From Datisca glomerata (taxonomy: Eukaryota; Streptophyta; Magnoliopsida; Cucurbitales; Datiscaceae), in contig QANY01007306.1 of the NCBI GenBank assembly GCA_003255025.1, positions 616,273 to 680,272 on the forward strand: a stretch of 64,000 nt of DNA. The letters run 5' to 3'. Below are positions 1-11,094 of the stretch, one piece after another (the stretch's first letter is position 1; the number at the start of each line of letters is the position of its first letter). A program made the position numbers and the translations under genes. The notes under the pieces were generated by a model. The model was not told the origin of the DNA, ran no database searches, and saw only the letters and a list, made by a program, of their open reading frames with translations.

Positions 1-185
1 TACGTTTTACTACCTTTTTCCCTACCATCTTGTAATTTGATAAAACATTACACGACACTCACATAGACGTCAAAAGTTCTCCGTCATCTATAGTAATAGA
101 CGACGGGTATTTGCCGTCATGAATGGTTTTTGTAGGAGTGCTTATTCAAAACGCATACTGAATTCTTACAACAATTAGTTGTACT

Positions 186-784
186 TGTTGGAACGGAAGT
201 GTCAATAAAACATTAATAAGACAAAAATATAACATGGTTCGGCCAATTGCTACGTCCACGGTTACTCATTATCATCATTTCATTATATATCCAATATCGA
301 CTCAACCACCTAGTACAAGTTCATTACACTCAAATATAAATTCAACATACACACAAACCATACATTGGAAACTATAATTAGCTTAAACAAAAGTTACCGC
401 TTCTCAATCGGTCTATATGCAACTCACTAACTTGGAAATCATATTCTATACGGGCGAAGTCCTCTGACTATCTTTCATTATCATGGGGTATCCTCTCTTA
501 GGATAGAGCATTTTCTCAAATCTTAAGGCTACCATATATCTCTTAGGGCAGAGCCTCTTCAACACAGGATGCTTCTCTTTGAGAAGAGCCAACTCTCACC
601 CTCTATTGAAGAAGAGTCACCGAACTCTGTACCAATACATCATATATATAACAACTCAAGACCCTATCGTTCCTATTCAAAATAGGAATCTCCTTCTATA
701 CCCAATTATCACCACAATCTTTTTTTTAATATCTCCACAAAATAAGAAACTAGATCTATAAGGAATTGGAGACATATTTTTTCA
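186..784 (-). repeat. LTR of the small copia-type element (3' LTR in minus-strand sense)
   Basis: This 599-bp repeat matches the split copy 1200-1559 plus 9089-9295 along its length, for example the shared GTGGTTCGGCCAATTGC-like block and the 'CTTAGGGCAGAG' block. Small indels and many substitutions separate the copies, so the insertion is old. The left edge abuts GTACT. The right edge abuts the polypurine tract. Confidence 0.82.
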
Positions 785-1199
785 ACAAATCTCCACCTTG
801 ACTGAAATTCCACCACTCTTCTCGAACAATCACTGACGCTGCAACTCCACCTTAAACCTAAACATTAACAACCATGAACATCATCAATCTTCTACCAAAA
901 AAATCTCATCTCTTTTTTCTCCAAGTCTTGTCTCATTATCAATATCCAAAGTCAATTTAATCTCACAAAACTAAATCAAATCATTTTATTCAAATGCCGT
1001 GCACATGCACCATGCTCCTACACACCACACGACATGTCACACCACACACCATTCACAACTTAAATCGGCTAGATTAGACGGATGAAATAATCAACCTTAA
1101 CTTCGGGCAAGAAAATATTTCAAACACTACTCTTGCAACCCAATTCTCATTATCAACTCTGAAACAGTTCTAGATCTGATCTTCAACTCTAATTTAATT
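785..1199 (-). other. Internal region of the small LTR element, no coding capacity
   Basis: About 415 bp between the two LTRs. It holds the polypurine tract next to the left LTR (reverse complement of ~785-800) and AT-rich sequence. No gag or pol similarity is visible in any frame. This supports a non-autonomous element that would rely on enzymes of a related copia. Confidence 0.6.
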
Positions 1200-1559
1200 T
1201 GTTCAATGAAAGCGTCAATAAAATAAAAAAAAATATTTTTAACGTGGTTCGGCCAATTGCCTACATCCATGTTTATTTCATTAACATAATTTCATTAAAT
1301 ACTCAATATCGAGTCAACCATTTAACCTCGTATCTCATTACACCCAAATTTAAACTCAACACACACACAAACCATATCTTAAACTATAACTAGTTTAGAC
1401 AAAAATCATCACTTCTCGATCGAATTATATGCAACTCACTAGTTTGGAAACTTTATTTAGCACAGTCGAAGTCAGCTAACTAGCCTCTCAATATCATGGG
1501 GTGTCTCCTCCTAAGATAGAGTCCTCTTTAATATTTAAAGGCTACCCTATATCTCTTAG
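1200..1559 (-). repeat. Left part of the second LTR, interrupted by a CACTA element
   Basis: Starts TGTTCAATGAAAGCGTCAATAAAA, the counterpart of the start of the LTR at 186. It breaks off at TCTCTTAG|CACTACAAG. The last three bases, TAG (1557-1559), are the CACTA target duplication. The LTR resumes at 9086. Confidence 0.82.
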
Positions 1560-1574
1560 CACTACAAGAAAAAT

Positions 1575-1875
1575 AGTTTTCCCCTGCGATTATCTTAGTC
1601 TATGGTGACGGTTTTAACCAATGCTAAGAACTTTTTCGGCAGTTGCAAAACCGCCGCAAATGTTTTTAGCAGCGATTTTAACAACCGCCGGCAAAAACAC
1701 ATTTTTCCAGCGATTCTGTTTTTTCTTTGCTGTTGGTTTCTAACCGCCGGTAACGTGTATTTAGTGGCGGTTCAAACCGCCACCAAATGCATAAAAACTA
1801 AAAAATATTTTTTGACAGTTTTAAACCGCATCTATAAGCTCCAAAACCGCCACTATAAATTGAAATTTTGGCCAT
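1575..1875. repeat. Left sub-terminal repeats of the outer CACTA
   Basis: Repeated AAACCGCC / CGGCGGTT-like motifs, for example near 1645, 1680, 1750 and 1770 and on to about 1855. Family knowledge says clustered sub-terminal motifs are the transposase binding sites. The match to a specific protein is not testable from sequence alone. Confidence 0.7.
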
Positions 1876-3058
1876 AATTTTTTTTGTTTTTAAACATCTA
1901 ATCATTTTCAAAAATACATGTTTCAGAAAACATTCTATATTACAGATTTCATAATCTATCAATATAAAAATTTCAACAATTCAGAGTCCATCAATTCAAA
2001 TGTTCACAAATTCTTGCATTTTAAACTTTTACGAATTCAAACATTCACAAATTTTAAAGATTCTGAATTCATCAATTGAAACATTCACAAATTCTAAAGA
2101 CAAAACAACATAAGTTTAAACTTAAGCAAATATTGTATTTTCCATCGTCACTGAACTTTATGCGATCAAAAGTTGAGGGAGGATCTCCATAATCCTATAA
2201 ACGCATAAAATATTAACAAAATTAGTATTAGTGTTAAAATAAACATAATTTATAATTACGTAAAGTATATATTCCTTAAAACTCTTACATGATCACCGCC
2301 GGGGAATGAGAACGAAGGATTTTGTGATTGCATCATTTTCATAAGGTACACCTCTTGGGATTGAAGTTGAACTTAACCATCTTGAAGCTTATGTTCTGCA
2401 CGTGGAATGAACGTCTCTTCATAAAACAATTGTTCTATGATTCAGAAACCAATGCAAAATCCATTATGCACCAAGTGCCCATGCACACTCTCCCTATCCA
2501 TTCTCAGCGTATTCACACAATGTTTACATGGACACAAAATCTTACTCTCTACAGAAACTTTTTCAAAAGTAAAATCAAGAAACTCCTAAACTCTATTAAG
2601 GTACTCTTGACTAACTCGAGATTTTTCAATCCAACTTTTATTCATATTAAAATCATTCTGAACACATTATAAATGATAGCTCAATACAATGAAAATCAGA
2701 ATCAAAATGAAATCAGAGTCACAATGAAATTAAGTTGTTCTGAACAATAGTATTACTTTATCATTGCTGGAAATAGGATTGTATTTAAGAGCTAGGACTA
2801 ACATAATAGGTGAATTTAAGAGCTAGGATTAACATAATATGTTTGAGTTTAAGATATGTCCTATTTTACTAGTTTCTTATCATTTTATTTATGAGTACTC
2901 ATTCGTAAATTGAATAAAAGTCATCAGATTATAAAGTTTTAACTTCAAGAGAATGAATATGAACTATCAGCATTTACATCCAAAACCCCTCACAAATATA
3001 CAACCAATAATTGAACTAAACCACATCAAAATTGATCAACAAGGGTTGGAAAATGAAA
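1876..3058. other. Outer CACTA body, non-coding
   Basis: AT-rich sequence with degenerate short repeats of the ACATTCACAAATTCTAAAG type around 1980-2100. No recognisable protein in any frame. It ends with a ~29-bp block (about 3030-3058) repeated on the other side of the inner CACTA. Confidence 0.5.
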
Positions 3059-3074
3059 CACTACAAGAAAAATA

Positions 3075-3375
3075 TCTTTTAACGACCAAAGTTTTAGCCA
3101 CGAGTTAATTTCGTAGCTAAAAGTGTCCTTTAGCGACCAATATTTTTGTTGGTCACCAAAGACCCTGATATTTTACCCGGAAAAGCAGAAAGGAGGCGCG
3201 CCAATTTTTCTCTAGCTTTTTGCCGACAAATATTAGAATTTTGTCGCTGAAAGGTATTGCTTTAGCAACAAAAAATGATATTCGTCAGTAAAAGTAATAC
3301 TTTTGTCGAAGAAATATGTTTTTTGTCGCCATAGAGTCATACTTTTACCGAGAAAATAAAAGTTTTATTGATATA
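3075..3375. repeat. Left sub-terminal repeats of the inner CACTA
   Basis: Tandem-like copies of GCGACCAAA / TTTGTCGC motifs, about every 20-40 bp. The same motif occurs inverted at the other end (about 8085-8455). Confidence 0.72.
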
Positions 3376-5077
3376 GACTACCTGAAAACAACGCTGTTTA
3401 ACAATATCAATAAATCCTTCGAGCTCCCCCACCCAGCGAGCAGCTCAATCCCTCACATGGCGAGCCATCTAAAGTGACCTCGGTTCCCCTCACCCCGCGA
3501 GCGTCTTCCTTCATTTCCCCTCACCCCGGCAGTGAGCGGTGAGTCCTTTCTCCTTTAATCTTTGATTTCCCCGTGTTGCATCGAACCAGTGATCTTGCTA
3601 TTCTCTTTTCGCGAGCTCTTTCTCTTCTCTTTTCAGAAAACCTTTGATCAATTCTCTGTTGCTTGTCCTGTTTCAATTAAAACTATAGATCACCTCTTAT
3701 AATATTCAGATTAGTTTAGTCATTTTACTTGTTCTGTTTGTTTGCCAATTTCTCTCTCTCGAAAATTTTCTGGGAGTGGGAGTGTTGATTTAGGAAATTA
3801 GTTCACTGGCCAGTTATGATCTTATTCTTTTCTTAACAAATTCATTTATACAGTTTTGGAGATTGGGTTAATTTGCTAAAATACAGATTTGGCTTTAGTT
3901 TTGGAGATTCCTACTGTTTTTTGATTAATTTTACTACTAACTCAATAACAGAGCAATTAATCCGAGGAAAATAAAGATATTCACAGGAGGGTTTTAATCG
4001 ATTTTGTTCAAGGTTGGATTGAAAATTACCATGAATCTATGATAAATCAATTACATTTTTTGTTTTCCGACCCTAAAAATTTTCGCAGACATATTGAAAC
4101 ATGCATTGAATTTGCTATTGCATGCGATGTGAAGATCTTAATGCTTGATTTTTTTGACCCAACTTGGAATGAAGATGAAGATCATATAGCAAAGTTTGAT
4201 TTTCCTGTAAAAGTCTAGAAACATGGAATCCTTGAATCTTTAGATTTGTTTTCAAATGATTTCCAAGTACATGAATTCAGTCACTTTAGATTACATAAAC
4301 ATTTATCATTGGGTTGGATTGAACTCAGTGTTGAATCTATTAAAAATTTGTTACTGGATTGCAAAAATGCTTGAGAATTTAAGGCTAAACAAATCTAGAA
4401 ACATAAATCATCTTGAGATCGGTGATAGAGAAATGTAATTTTATTCAAGATTGGATTAATATTGAAGCACCAAAAATTTATTCAAGTTTGACAGTCTTAC
4501 TATAATTACTACAAATGTTCGTGTCAATGCCTTCGAATGTAAGCTATAATCATAATTCATGCTTCGATTATTGTATGACCAAAGTACACACTAACAAACA
4601 TATTTATTTATAACTATACACCTATTTTCATATATTTTCATGTATGACCAAAATAAATTTATGTCCAATTATTTTATAATTAATTACAACTATACCCATA
4701 ATCTAAAGGCATTTCTCTTTTCCACATGTGATCTTACTTTCGATACCTTTTTTAAAATATTTTCTGAAAGGTTACTTCAAAAGTATTAGTAGTATACATG
4801 CTGGAAACTTTAGTTCAACAGATACATTTCTTAGAATATGAAAGGTTCCTTTAATTGGAAGCTATCAGATTGCATCTCTTCAATATGTTTTTAATTCAAA
4901 AACAATATTTACCATTTACATCTCTTAAACTCTAACTAATGGATTCCCTTCAACTATCACATTTTTGTTTCTGATTTCTGTTTTCCTCTTTATTAACTTT
5001 GCATTTTAATATATTTAATTTAGGGATTTTTTGTTAAGAGTTTCTCTAAATAGTTATTTAATTTACTAAGTGAAAAA
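3376..5077 (+). other. Leader region of the inner CACTA
   Basis: A GC-richer stretch at about 3415-3545 (CCCCCACCCAGCGAGC, CACCCCGCGAGCG) is followed by CAGTGAGCGGTGAGTCC, a good plant 5' splice-donor context near 3540. About 1.5 kb of AT-rich, intron-like sequence then runs up to the transposase start. This fits a promoter, 5' exon and first intron. No recognisable protein is visible, only short chance reading frames such as 4256-4438. Confidence 0.4.
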
Positions 5078-7025
5078 ATGGACAAGAGTTGGATAAAAAA
5101 TCCTAATAGATTGTCCAAGGAGTATATTGGTGGTATTTCACAGTTTATAAGTGTGGCCAGTAATTTTTTCAATGTAGAGGTGAAAACTTGTTGTCCATGT
5201 AAAAAATGCCTTAATTCAAGACAATTATCTTTAATAGAAGTTAAAATACATTTTTTATAATATGAAATTGCATTGAGCTATGATCGTTGGGTGTTTCATG
5301 GTGAAGAGATACAAAGATATCACCATTCACCAAATATGAAGATGAATAATACTACATCTCCCTTGATGGTGATGATGATGTTGAGGATGGTGATGATGAT
5401 GTTGAGGATGGTGATGAGATGAGAGAAATGTTAGATAACATGTGTGTTTTTGTTAGGATGGAGGTGAATGGTAAACGAGTTGGAGAGGATAATACTGATA
5501 GAATAAATCTAAATGTAGAGATGTTAGATAGATTTAGTGATTTATTTAGTGAAGCCGAAGAAAAACTTTATCCTGGTTGTCAATAGTATACTTCACTATC
5601 TTTTATTGTGAAGTTGATGTATATCAAAGTGCTTAATCACTGTAGCAATAAGTCATTTGACCAATTACTTGAAGTTTTAAATAGTTCTCATCCAGTATGC
5701 TAAAAAATTCCAGCCTCTTACCATGAAGTCAAAAAAAATTAAGAGATTTAGGGTTGAGATATGACACCATTCATTCTTATAAATATGATTGTGCTTTATT
5801 CTGAAAAGAGAATGAAGGAAAAGATAAATGTCTTGAATGTGGTGAACCAAGATATAAAATGGATGATGGGAAGGGTAAGAAAGTTTCCCAAAATTTTTTG
5901 CATCACTTTCTTGTTATACCCAGATTTCAAAGATTGTTCAAGTCAAAATACACATCGTCTGATATGAGATGGCACAAGGAGAAACGTGTCAACGTTGAAG
6001 GTGTATTGAGGCATCCTGCTGATTCAGAAGGTTGGAAGAATTTTGATAAGCAATATAGTTGGTTTGCAGAAGATGCTCGAAATGTAAGATTAGGACTTCC
6101 AACGGATGGATTTAATCCATTTGGAAATATGAGCAACTCATATAGCATGTGGCCAGTCTTATTAGTACCTTATAACCTTCCTCCATGGAAGTGTATGAAA
6201 GAACCATTCTTTATGACGACATTACTAATTTCTGGTCCAAGATCACCCAGTAAAGATATTGATGTGTATTTACAGCCATTGATAGATGAGTTAAAACAAC
6301 TGTGGGATGGGGTGCAAGCATTTGATGTTACTTCTGGGAAATTTTTTACTATGCATGATGCTGTGTTGTGGACAATTAATGACTTTCCAGCGTATGGAGA
6401 TTTGTCTGGCTGGAGTACAAAATGGTACTTGGCATGTCCTGTTTGCAACGAAGATGCATCTTCGTTGAGGTTGTGAAGTAAAATATGTTACATAGGACAT
6501 CGACGATATTTACCTTGATATCATATGTGATGGAGGAGTAGATTGCATCATGGTAAACAAGAGTTTTATGGTGCACCAAGAAATTTGATAGGACAAGATA
6601 CATTGAGGCAATTAGATCAAATTCAATTTGTCAAGTTTGGCAAAAACCCAACTAAGTTAGACAAAAAAATAAAGCGTCATTTAGATGGTCTTAATTAGCT
6701 AAGAAAAGTACGTTTTTTCAACTTCCATATTGGTGTAAGTTGAAAATCAGGCACAAATTGGATGTCATGCATATTGAGAAAAATATTTACAAATAATATA
6801 TTAGGTACATTGTTGAATATAGAAGGCAAAACAAAATACTCTTACAAAGCTCGATTGGACCTAGCCGACATGAATATAAGAGAAGAACTACACCTTGAAC
6901 TGAAAGGGAACGAATATTTTAAACCACCTGCATATTACACATTAACAGTAGAGGAGAGAAGAAAGTTCTGTGGTTTCTTAAAGTCAGTCAAGTTTTCATA
7001 TGGCTTCGCAACAAACATATCATGA
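5078..7025 (+). pseudogene. CACTA TNP2-type transposase (Transposase_21), broken
   Basis: CACTA transposase that would cut the CACTA ends. The N-terminus (MDKSWI...RLSKEYIGG, cysteines in CCPCKKC) is the transposase-associated domain. The TNP2 core follows in 5859-6476, with DMRWHKEKR, LRHPADSEGWKNFD, GFNPFGNMSNSYSMWPV, YNLPPWKCMKEPFF, DIDVYLQPLIDEL and WTINDFPAYGDLSGWSTK. The segment KLDVMHIEKN then GTLLNIEGKTK...ARLDLADM lies at about 6740-6880. It is a pseudogene: a stop at 5258, frame changes near 5350-5850, stops around 5700, 5760 and 6474, and frame changes after 6480. The family's C-terminal part is absent beyond 7025. The start at 5078 is the family-typical MD[KR]SW start. Confidence 0.9.
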
Positions 7026-7084
7026 TGTATCAACCAAGCTGAGGGTAAGGTGTCACGATTGAAAAGTCATGATTGTCATGATTG

Positions 7085-7490
7085 AAAAGTCACGATTATC
7101 CTTGTCTTGATAATAGTGTTAGTTTCGTGTGTGTGTGGGGGGGGGGGTATCACTTATCATCTGAGCGTGTTAGATGATTTTTGAATATCTTCTGAATTGA
7201 TGCTCCTTGTCTTGATAATAGTGTTAGTTTCAATGTGGGTGTGTGTGTTGGAGGGCTTATCACTTTGTATCTGAGCATACTTGATGATGATGTTTGAATA
7301 CTTTCTAATTGATGCTCCAATAGTGTATATGAGTGTGTTAGATGATTTTTGAATATCTTCTGAATTGATGCTCCTTGTCTTGATAATAGTGTTAGTTTGG
7401 TGTGTAGGTGTGTGTGTGGNTAATTGACTTTGTATCTGAGCGTGCTTGATGATGATGTTTGAATACTTTTTAATTGATGCTCCAATAGTG
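7085..7490. repeat. Minisatellite in the inner CACTA, ~168-bp period
   Basis: GTTAGATGATTTTTGAATA recurs at 7168 and 7336 (period 168) along with the downstream TTGATGCTCCTTGTCTTGAT block. Each unit contains a diverged half-copy (GCTTGATGATGATGTTTGAA), so the array arose by two rounds of duplication. It includes a run of 11 G near 7137-7147 and an unresolved base at 7420. Confidence 0.75.
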
Positions 7491-7565
7491 TTGGTTTTAA
7501 TTTAAAGCTTGACTCATTATGATGTTACACAGGAACACATGTGCGTTTTGTGAGGTGAGCTTATC

Positions 7566-7804
7566 GATGAAGATGCCACACCTCACTCCGAAGAAGAGAT
7601 AGTTGAAGAAGTTCTTGGGCGAAATAGAGGTCTTAGACATGGAGCCCCACTAACATCTTCTAAGAAAAACAGTCGAGTTGGAGTTGAAAATATAGAACTA
7701 AAAAACAAATCAAGTTGATGAAGAGTCAACTACAAAGCTTACTTGCTTGGGCTCGTCAAAACATTTTTCCATCTCCTGATGATGACTCAACAACAGAAAC
7801 ATGA
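7566..7804 (+). pseudogene. TNP1-like second CACTA gene, 3' end only
   Basis: Downstream of the TNP2 remnant, a plus-strand segment reads DEDATPHSEEEIVEEV and then, after a frame change near 7700, KSQLQSLLAWARQN...STTET before a stop at 7802-7804. Autonomous CACTA elements usually carry a second gene after TNP2 whose product binds sub-terminal repeats and ends in a coiled-coil-like tail. Position, strand and the acidic/Leu-Gln composition fit. Similarity is judged by eye over a short segment, so the family call is tentative. The preceding minisatellite has replaced or separated the rest of the gene. Confidence 0.4.
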
Positions 7805-8084
7805 GCTATAGAATATTTGTTAAGCTTTGTAGTTAACATCAAACTTTAAATACTCTCTTTATTTTTCTTTGGATACATTTGTGAATCAAATCCTATAATG
7901 AATTATGATTCAGGGATTTTGTAATGAACTATTACATTAATGATATCTATATGTATTTCTTAGAAAATTCCGGGTTTGATAAACTTTCTGATGATGTTAA
8001 TTGCTATTACAGGTGATATTATTTATTATCACAGCATTTTTGTAATGCAAAATTTGGTTGACGAAAAACATTTCCTGACAAAAC
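7805..8084. other. 3' non-coding part of the inner CACTA
   Basis: AT-rich sequence without a recognisable gene, probably the 3' UTR of the CACTA transcript. It leads into the right sub-terminal repeats. Confidence 0.4.
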
Positions 8085-8460
8085 AAATTGGTGGCAAAAG
8101 GTTTTTGCGACGAAATTTTTTTTGGTCGAGAAAAACCTTTGGCGACCAACTTTCTTTTAGTCGCGAAAGGGTTTGGCGACGATCTTTATTGTTGGTCGCG
8201 AAAGGGTTTTCACGACCAATATTTATTTTGGTCGTGAAAGGCTTGAATTTTGGTCGTGAAAGGCTTGCGCGACCATTTTTTATTTCATCGCAATAGTCTA
8301 ACACAACGACTCCAAAAAATCATCACGAAAGACTTTCACTGACGAAACAAAAGTGACGACATTCACGACAAAATTTTTTTTGTCGCAAAAGGCTTTCAGG
8401 TCGTCTTTTTGGGGCTTTAGCGACCAAAATGTTGGTCGCTAAAGCCTTGTTTCTTATAGT
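8085..8460. repeat. Right sub-terminal repeats of the inner CACTA
   Basis: Dense GCGACCAA / TTGGTCGCGAAAGG motifs in alternating orientation, mirroring those at 3075-3375. A reading frame that crosses them is a by-product of the repeats and not a gene. Confidence 0.75.
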
Positions 8461-8461
8461 G

Positions 8462-8774
8462 AAAATCGACCGACAAGGGCTGGAAAATCAGTAGCAAAGT
8501 ACCCTCAAGAGATCGAGGAGCTCGTGGTGGAGATAGAGAAGCTTCGAGAGACAGAGAGACATGCAAAGAAGATAGTGATATGAGAGAGAGAGACAGAGAG
8601 AAAATGGGTGAGTTAGAAAGAGAATCGAGTATTTATATGTAGATCACAGAGTAACTCGCGGTGGAGGAGCTTGCGGTGGAGAAATCACAGTGGGAAAGCA
8701 CCTGGGTTTGAAATCTCTTGTTGCATAGAGAGAGAAGGAGTTTCGCGCAGTTTTGGGTGAAAAGAAAAATTAAG
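8462..8774. other. Outer CACTA right arm, purine-rich
   Basis: Starts with the second copy of the ~29-bp block at the inner insertion site (AAGGGCTGGAAAATCAG). It continues with AGAGAGAC-rich purine tracts at about 8530-8605. No gene seen. Confidence 0.45.
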
Positions 8775-9085
8775 GATTTAAAAGATTTTTAGCGGCGGTT
8801 TTAAGCCGCCGGTAAAGGCGCTTAAAACTCACCGACAATATATATATATATATATATATTTTAATCATATGGTGGAGGTTTCTATAAATCGCCACCCAAA
8901 ATCATTTTATAAATATTTTTTTATTTTTTGTAAACATTCGGCTGTAATTTTTTGAAAACCGTCACCATATGTTGATCTATAGCGGCGGGTTTTAAAAATC
9001 GCCGCTAAAAGTTTGACTGATTTTTTCTGGCGATTTGCATAACCGTCGTTGTAAAACCGCCAAGAAAACCATTTTTCTTGTAGTG
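8775..9085. repeat. Right sub-terminal repeats of the outer CACTA
   Basis: AGCGGCGGTTTTAAGCCGCCGG and related GGCGG / CCGCC motifs near 8790, 8875, 8985 and 9050, inverted relative to 1575-1875. A (TA)n microsatellite of about 11 units interrupts them at about 8837-8859. Confidence 0.72.
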
Positions 9086-9295
9086 TAGGGCAGAGACTCT
9101 TCATCATGAGATACTCCCTTTAGGACAAAGCAATCTCTCACCATCTATCAAAACAGAACCACTGAACCCTGTACCAAAACCCTAATCGCTTATATTCAAA
9201 ATAGGAATTTCATTCAATATCTAATTATCACCATAATCTTTTCCTAAATTATCTCCAATCAAATCTCTATGGAATTTGAGGCACATATTTTAGCA
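9086..9295 (-). repeat. Right part of the interrupted LTR
   Basis: Resumes with TAG (second copy of the CACTA target duplication) and GGGCAGAG. It matches 555-784 of the first LTR, ending ACATATTTTAGCA, and is followed by GTACT. Removing the CACTA gives a continuous LTR of about 567 bp. Confidence 0.82.
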
Positions 9296-9300
9296 GTACT

Positions 9301-11094
9301 CAATGGTGGTTTTGGAATAACATTATGTTGTTGGACAAATAGTGTCCAATGAAAGTTTTTCTCAAACTCCACTTTTAAATCTAGTATTCTGGATTGTAGA
9401 TTATAGTTTACATTGTTTCTTTATTTTATTTTACCTATTATATTATAATTAAGTCAATCAATCTACTACTTAACATAAATTGTTAGGGATCAAACATTTA
9501 TTTTCAACAAATGATCGCAATACTAACAAGTTTTGTATTCTTCCTCAGTTGAAATATATGAGACATGTGTAGATAATTTATAATCTATGATATATAAAAA
9601 GTGGTATGAGTTGATAATTTTTTTAGGCAATTTTATCCATTTATGATCATGTTATTCTAAAAATATCCTTGATATGATTATCTCTAATTGGTTTATGCAA
9701 GCAACTTCTCATATAGTGAACCAGTTTCCTACTGATACTTCAGAAAGGCCTTATATACTCCATATAGTGATTTACTATGATATTCCAATTTATATTTAAT
9801 ATTATTTTCTTCATGTAATTTGATGCATGAATATCAATAACATATACGGTCTTTTAAATTGCATGCATAACCTTAGTAAAACAAACACTTTTTAAAAGTT
9901 ATTTAATTAAATCTTAATAAATTTAAAAAGTTATATGAAATCGCTTCAATAGTGTACACAGAAGGTGGGGCTTGGTCACTATAAAATTTAACTTTAATCA
10001 TGCATTTCTATTCATATATGAACTATTAGTTTTTAATTTAAGATTTATTGTAAAAGCAATACAAGACATAATCATTATTAAAATAATGAAGAAAAAAAAC
10101 AATAACGTTATCAATTTTTGTTTTTATGAAAATTTATTTATTTATATTAATTGGTATAAAGATATTTAAATAATCAAGTTGATCATTGTCGATAAATAAC
10201 AATGAAAATAAGAAAACCAAACGATTTATGAAATAATAAATAAATCATAGAGAATAAAAGTAATAATGGGTCATTTTACATTTTAAAAGAAATATATGTC
10301 ATTCTTTTGATTAACAATGAAAAGATACGGTTCACTTATATAATAATGAAGTTTTTAATATGATTCATTTATCTGTGCTTAACATTAAATCTAAAATAAA
10401 ATTATCGAAAAGTCTTAACTACAACATATACAAATTGGGTATAAAAAGGGCCAATACTAAAGGAATGAAGCAATTTAAAAGGGAGAAAGTTTGAGAAATT
10501 TTCCACTGAATTTAGATTCTCACAGCAAAAATGCAAAAACTTCAATATAATAGGTTCATAGCAAGGAAGACTCCGGTAATAATTTTATTTTATGTCAATA
10601 TTAGTGTATATCTTATCATTTTTTTCTGCATGGAACATATATCCTATATGAAGAATAACAGTTTAATGAGTTAATTAACATTTAACATTTTACTCAATTA
10701 GTAATATCACAAGAAGAATTTCTTTTTGTTTGTATTATATCACTTTTTTGCATAGATTTTATATCATGTATGAAGAACTACAATTTGATGAGCTAGTTAA
10801 AATTGCACAGTTTTCTCTATTACTAAAATCACAAGAAGAATCTCTTTTGTTTTGCTCAATTTTGATTTTAGAGTCATATAAAAAAGGCCAACGGCTAAGT
10901 AATATTTCTTACATGTATTTCTCATGAAATTTGTAAGTTTTAAAAAATATGCATAATTAATATATAAGACGTTTCAAATATCAAATTTTATATTCATGTG
11001 CAATCTAGGTGTAAAAATACTGATAAATTAAAAGAGAGCGAGTTCAACCAACTCATTTTTTGTGGATAAAGAAAAAAAAATTATGTTTTGGCAG
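9301..11094. other. AT-rich stretch, no gene recognised
   Basis: Very AT-rich DNA with only short chance reading frames (such as 9972-10169 and 10730-10927) that show no family motif or low-complexity-free composition. No terminal repeats or structured elements seen. Confidence 0.5.

Larger units (their letters stand above)
3059..8461 (+). mobile_element. Inner CACTA (En/Spm) element with decayed transposase
   Basis: Starts CACTACAAGAAAAATATC and ends TTGTTTCTTATAGTG. The 3-bp flanks are AAA on both sides (3056-3058 and 8462-8464). The 5.4 kb interior holds a TNP2-type transposase pseudogene on the plus strand and a TNP1-like remnant after it. The sub-terminal repeats are of the TTAGCGACCAAA / TTTGGTCGCTAAA type and differ in sequence from those of the outer element, so the two belong to different CACTA families. 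It lies within the outer CACTA and is therefore the youngest of the three nested insertions. Confidence 0.86.
1560..9085. mobile_element. Outer CACTA (En/Spm) element, non-autonomous, containing a second CACTA
   Basis: Begins CACTACAAGAAAAATAG and ends with the inverted counterpart ATTTTTCTTGTAGTG. It is flanked by a 3-bp duplication TAG, diagnostic of the CACTA superfamily. Without the inner element its own length is about 2.1 kb (1560-3058 plus 8465-9085). No transposase is visible in that part. Both ends are crowded with short AACCGCCG / CGGCGGTTTT-type motifs, the sub-terminal repeats that CACTA transposases bind. It is therefore a deletion derivative mobilised in trans. Confidence 0.88.
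186..9295 (-). mobile_element. Small copia-type LTR element (TRIM/LARD-like) carrying nested CACTA insertions
   Basis: Two direct repeats (186-784, and 1200-1559 continued at 9089-9295) both start TGTT and end CA. They enclose only about 415 bp without coding capacity. A 5-bp direct duplication GTACT lies immediately outside (181-185 and 9296-9300), as expected for LTR-element integration. On the minus strand the sequence just before the 3' LTR reads AAGGTGGAGATTTGT, a copia-type polypurine tract, and the LTR end carries a GGCCGAACCACGTTAAA segment commonly seen in copia LTRs. A primer-binding site next to the other LTR is too degenerate to assign. The tiny interior makes it a non-autonomous TRIM/LARD-type derivative. 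The CACTA block 1560-9085 was inserted later into its 5' (right-hand) LTR. Confidence 0.82.

Noticed and set aside
2328..2672. 114-residue frame in the outer CACTA
   Set aside because: No transposase motif and no codon pattern. The outer element appears non-coding.
7976..8296. 106-residue frame on plus and 91-residue frame on minus
   Set aside because: Both run through the GCGACCAA sub-terminal repeats of the inner CACTA, so the open frames result from repeat periodicity.
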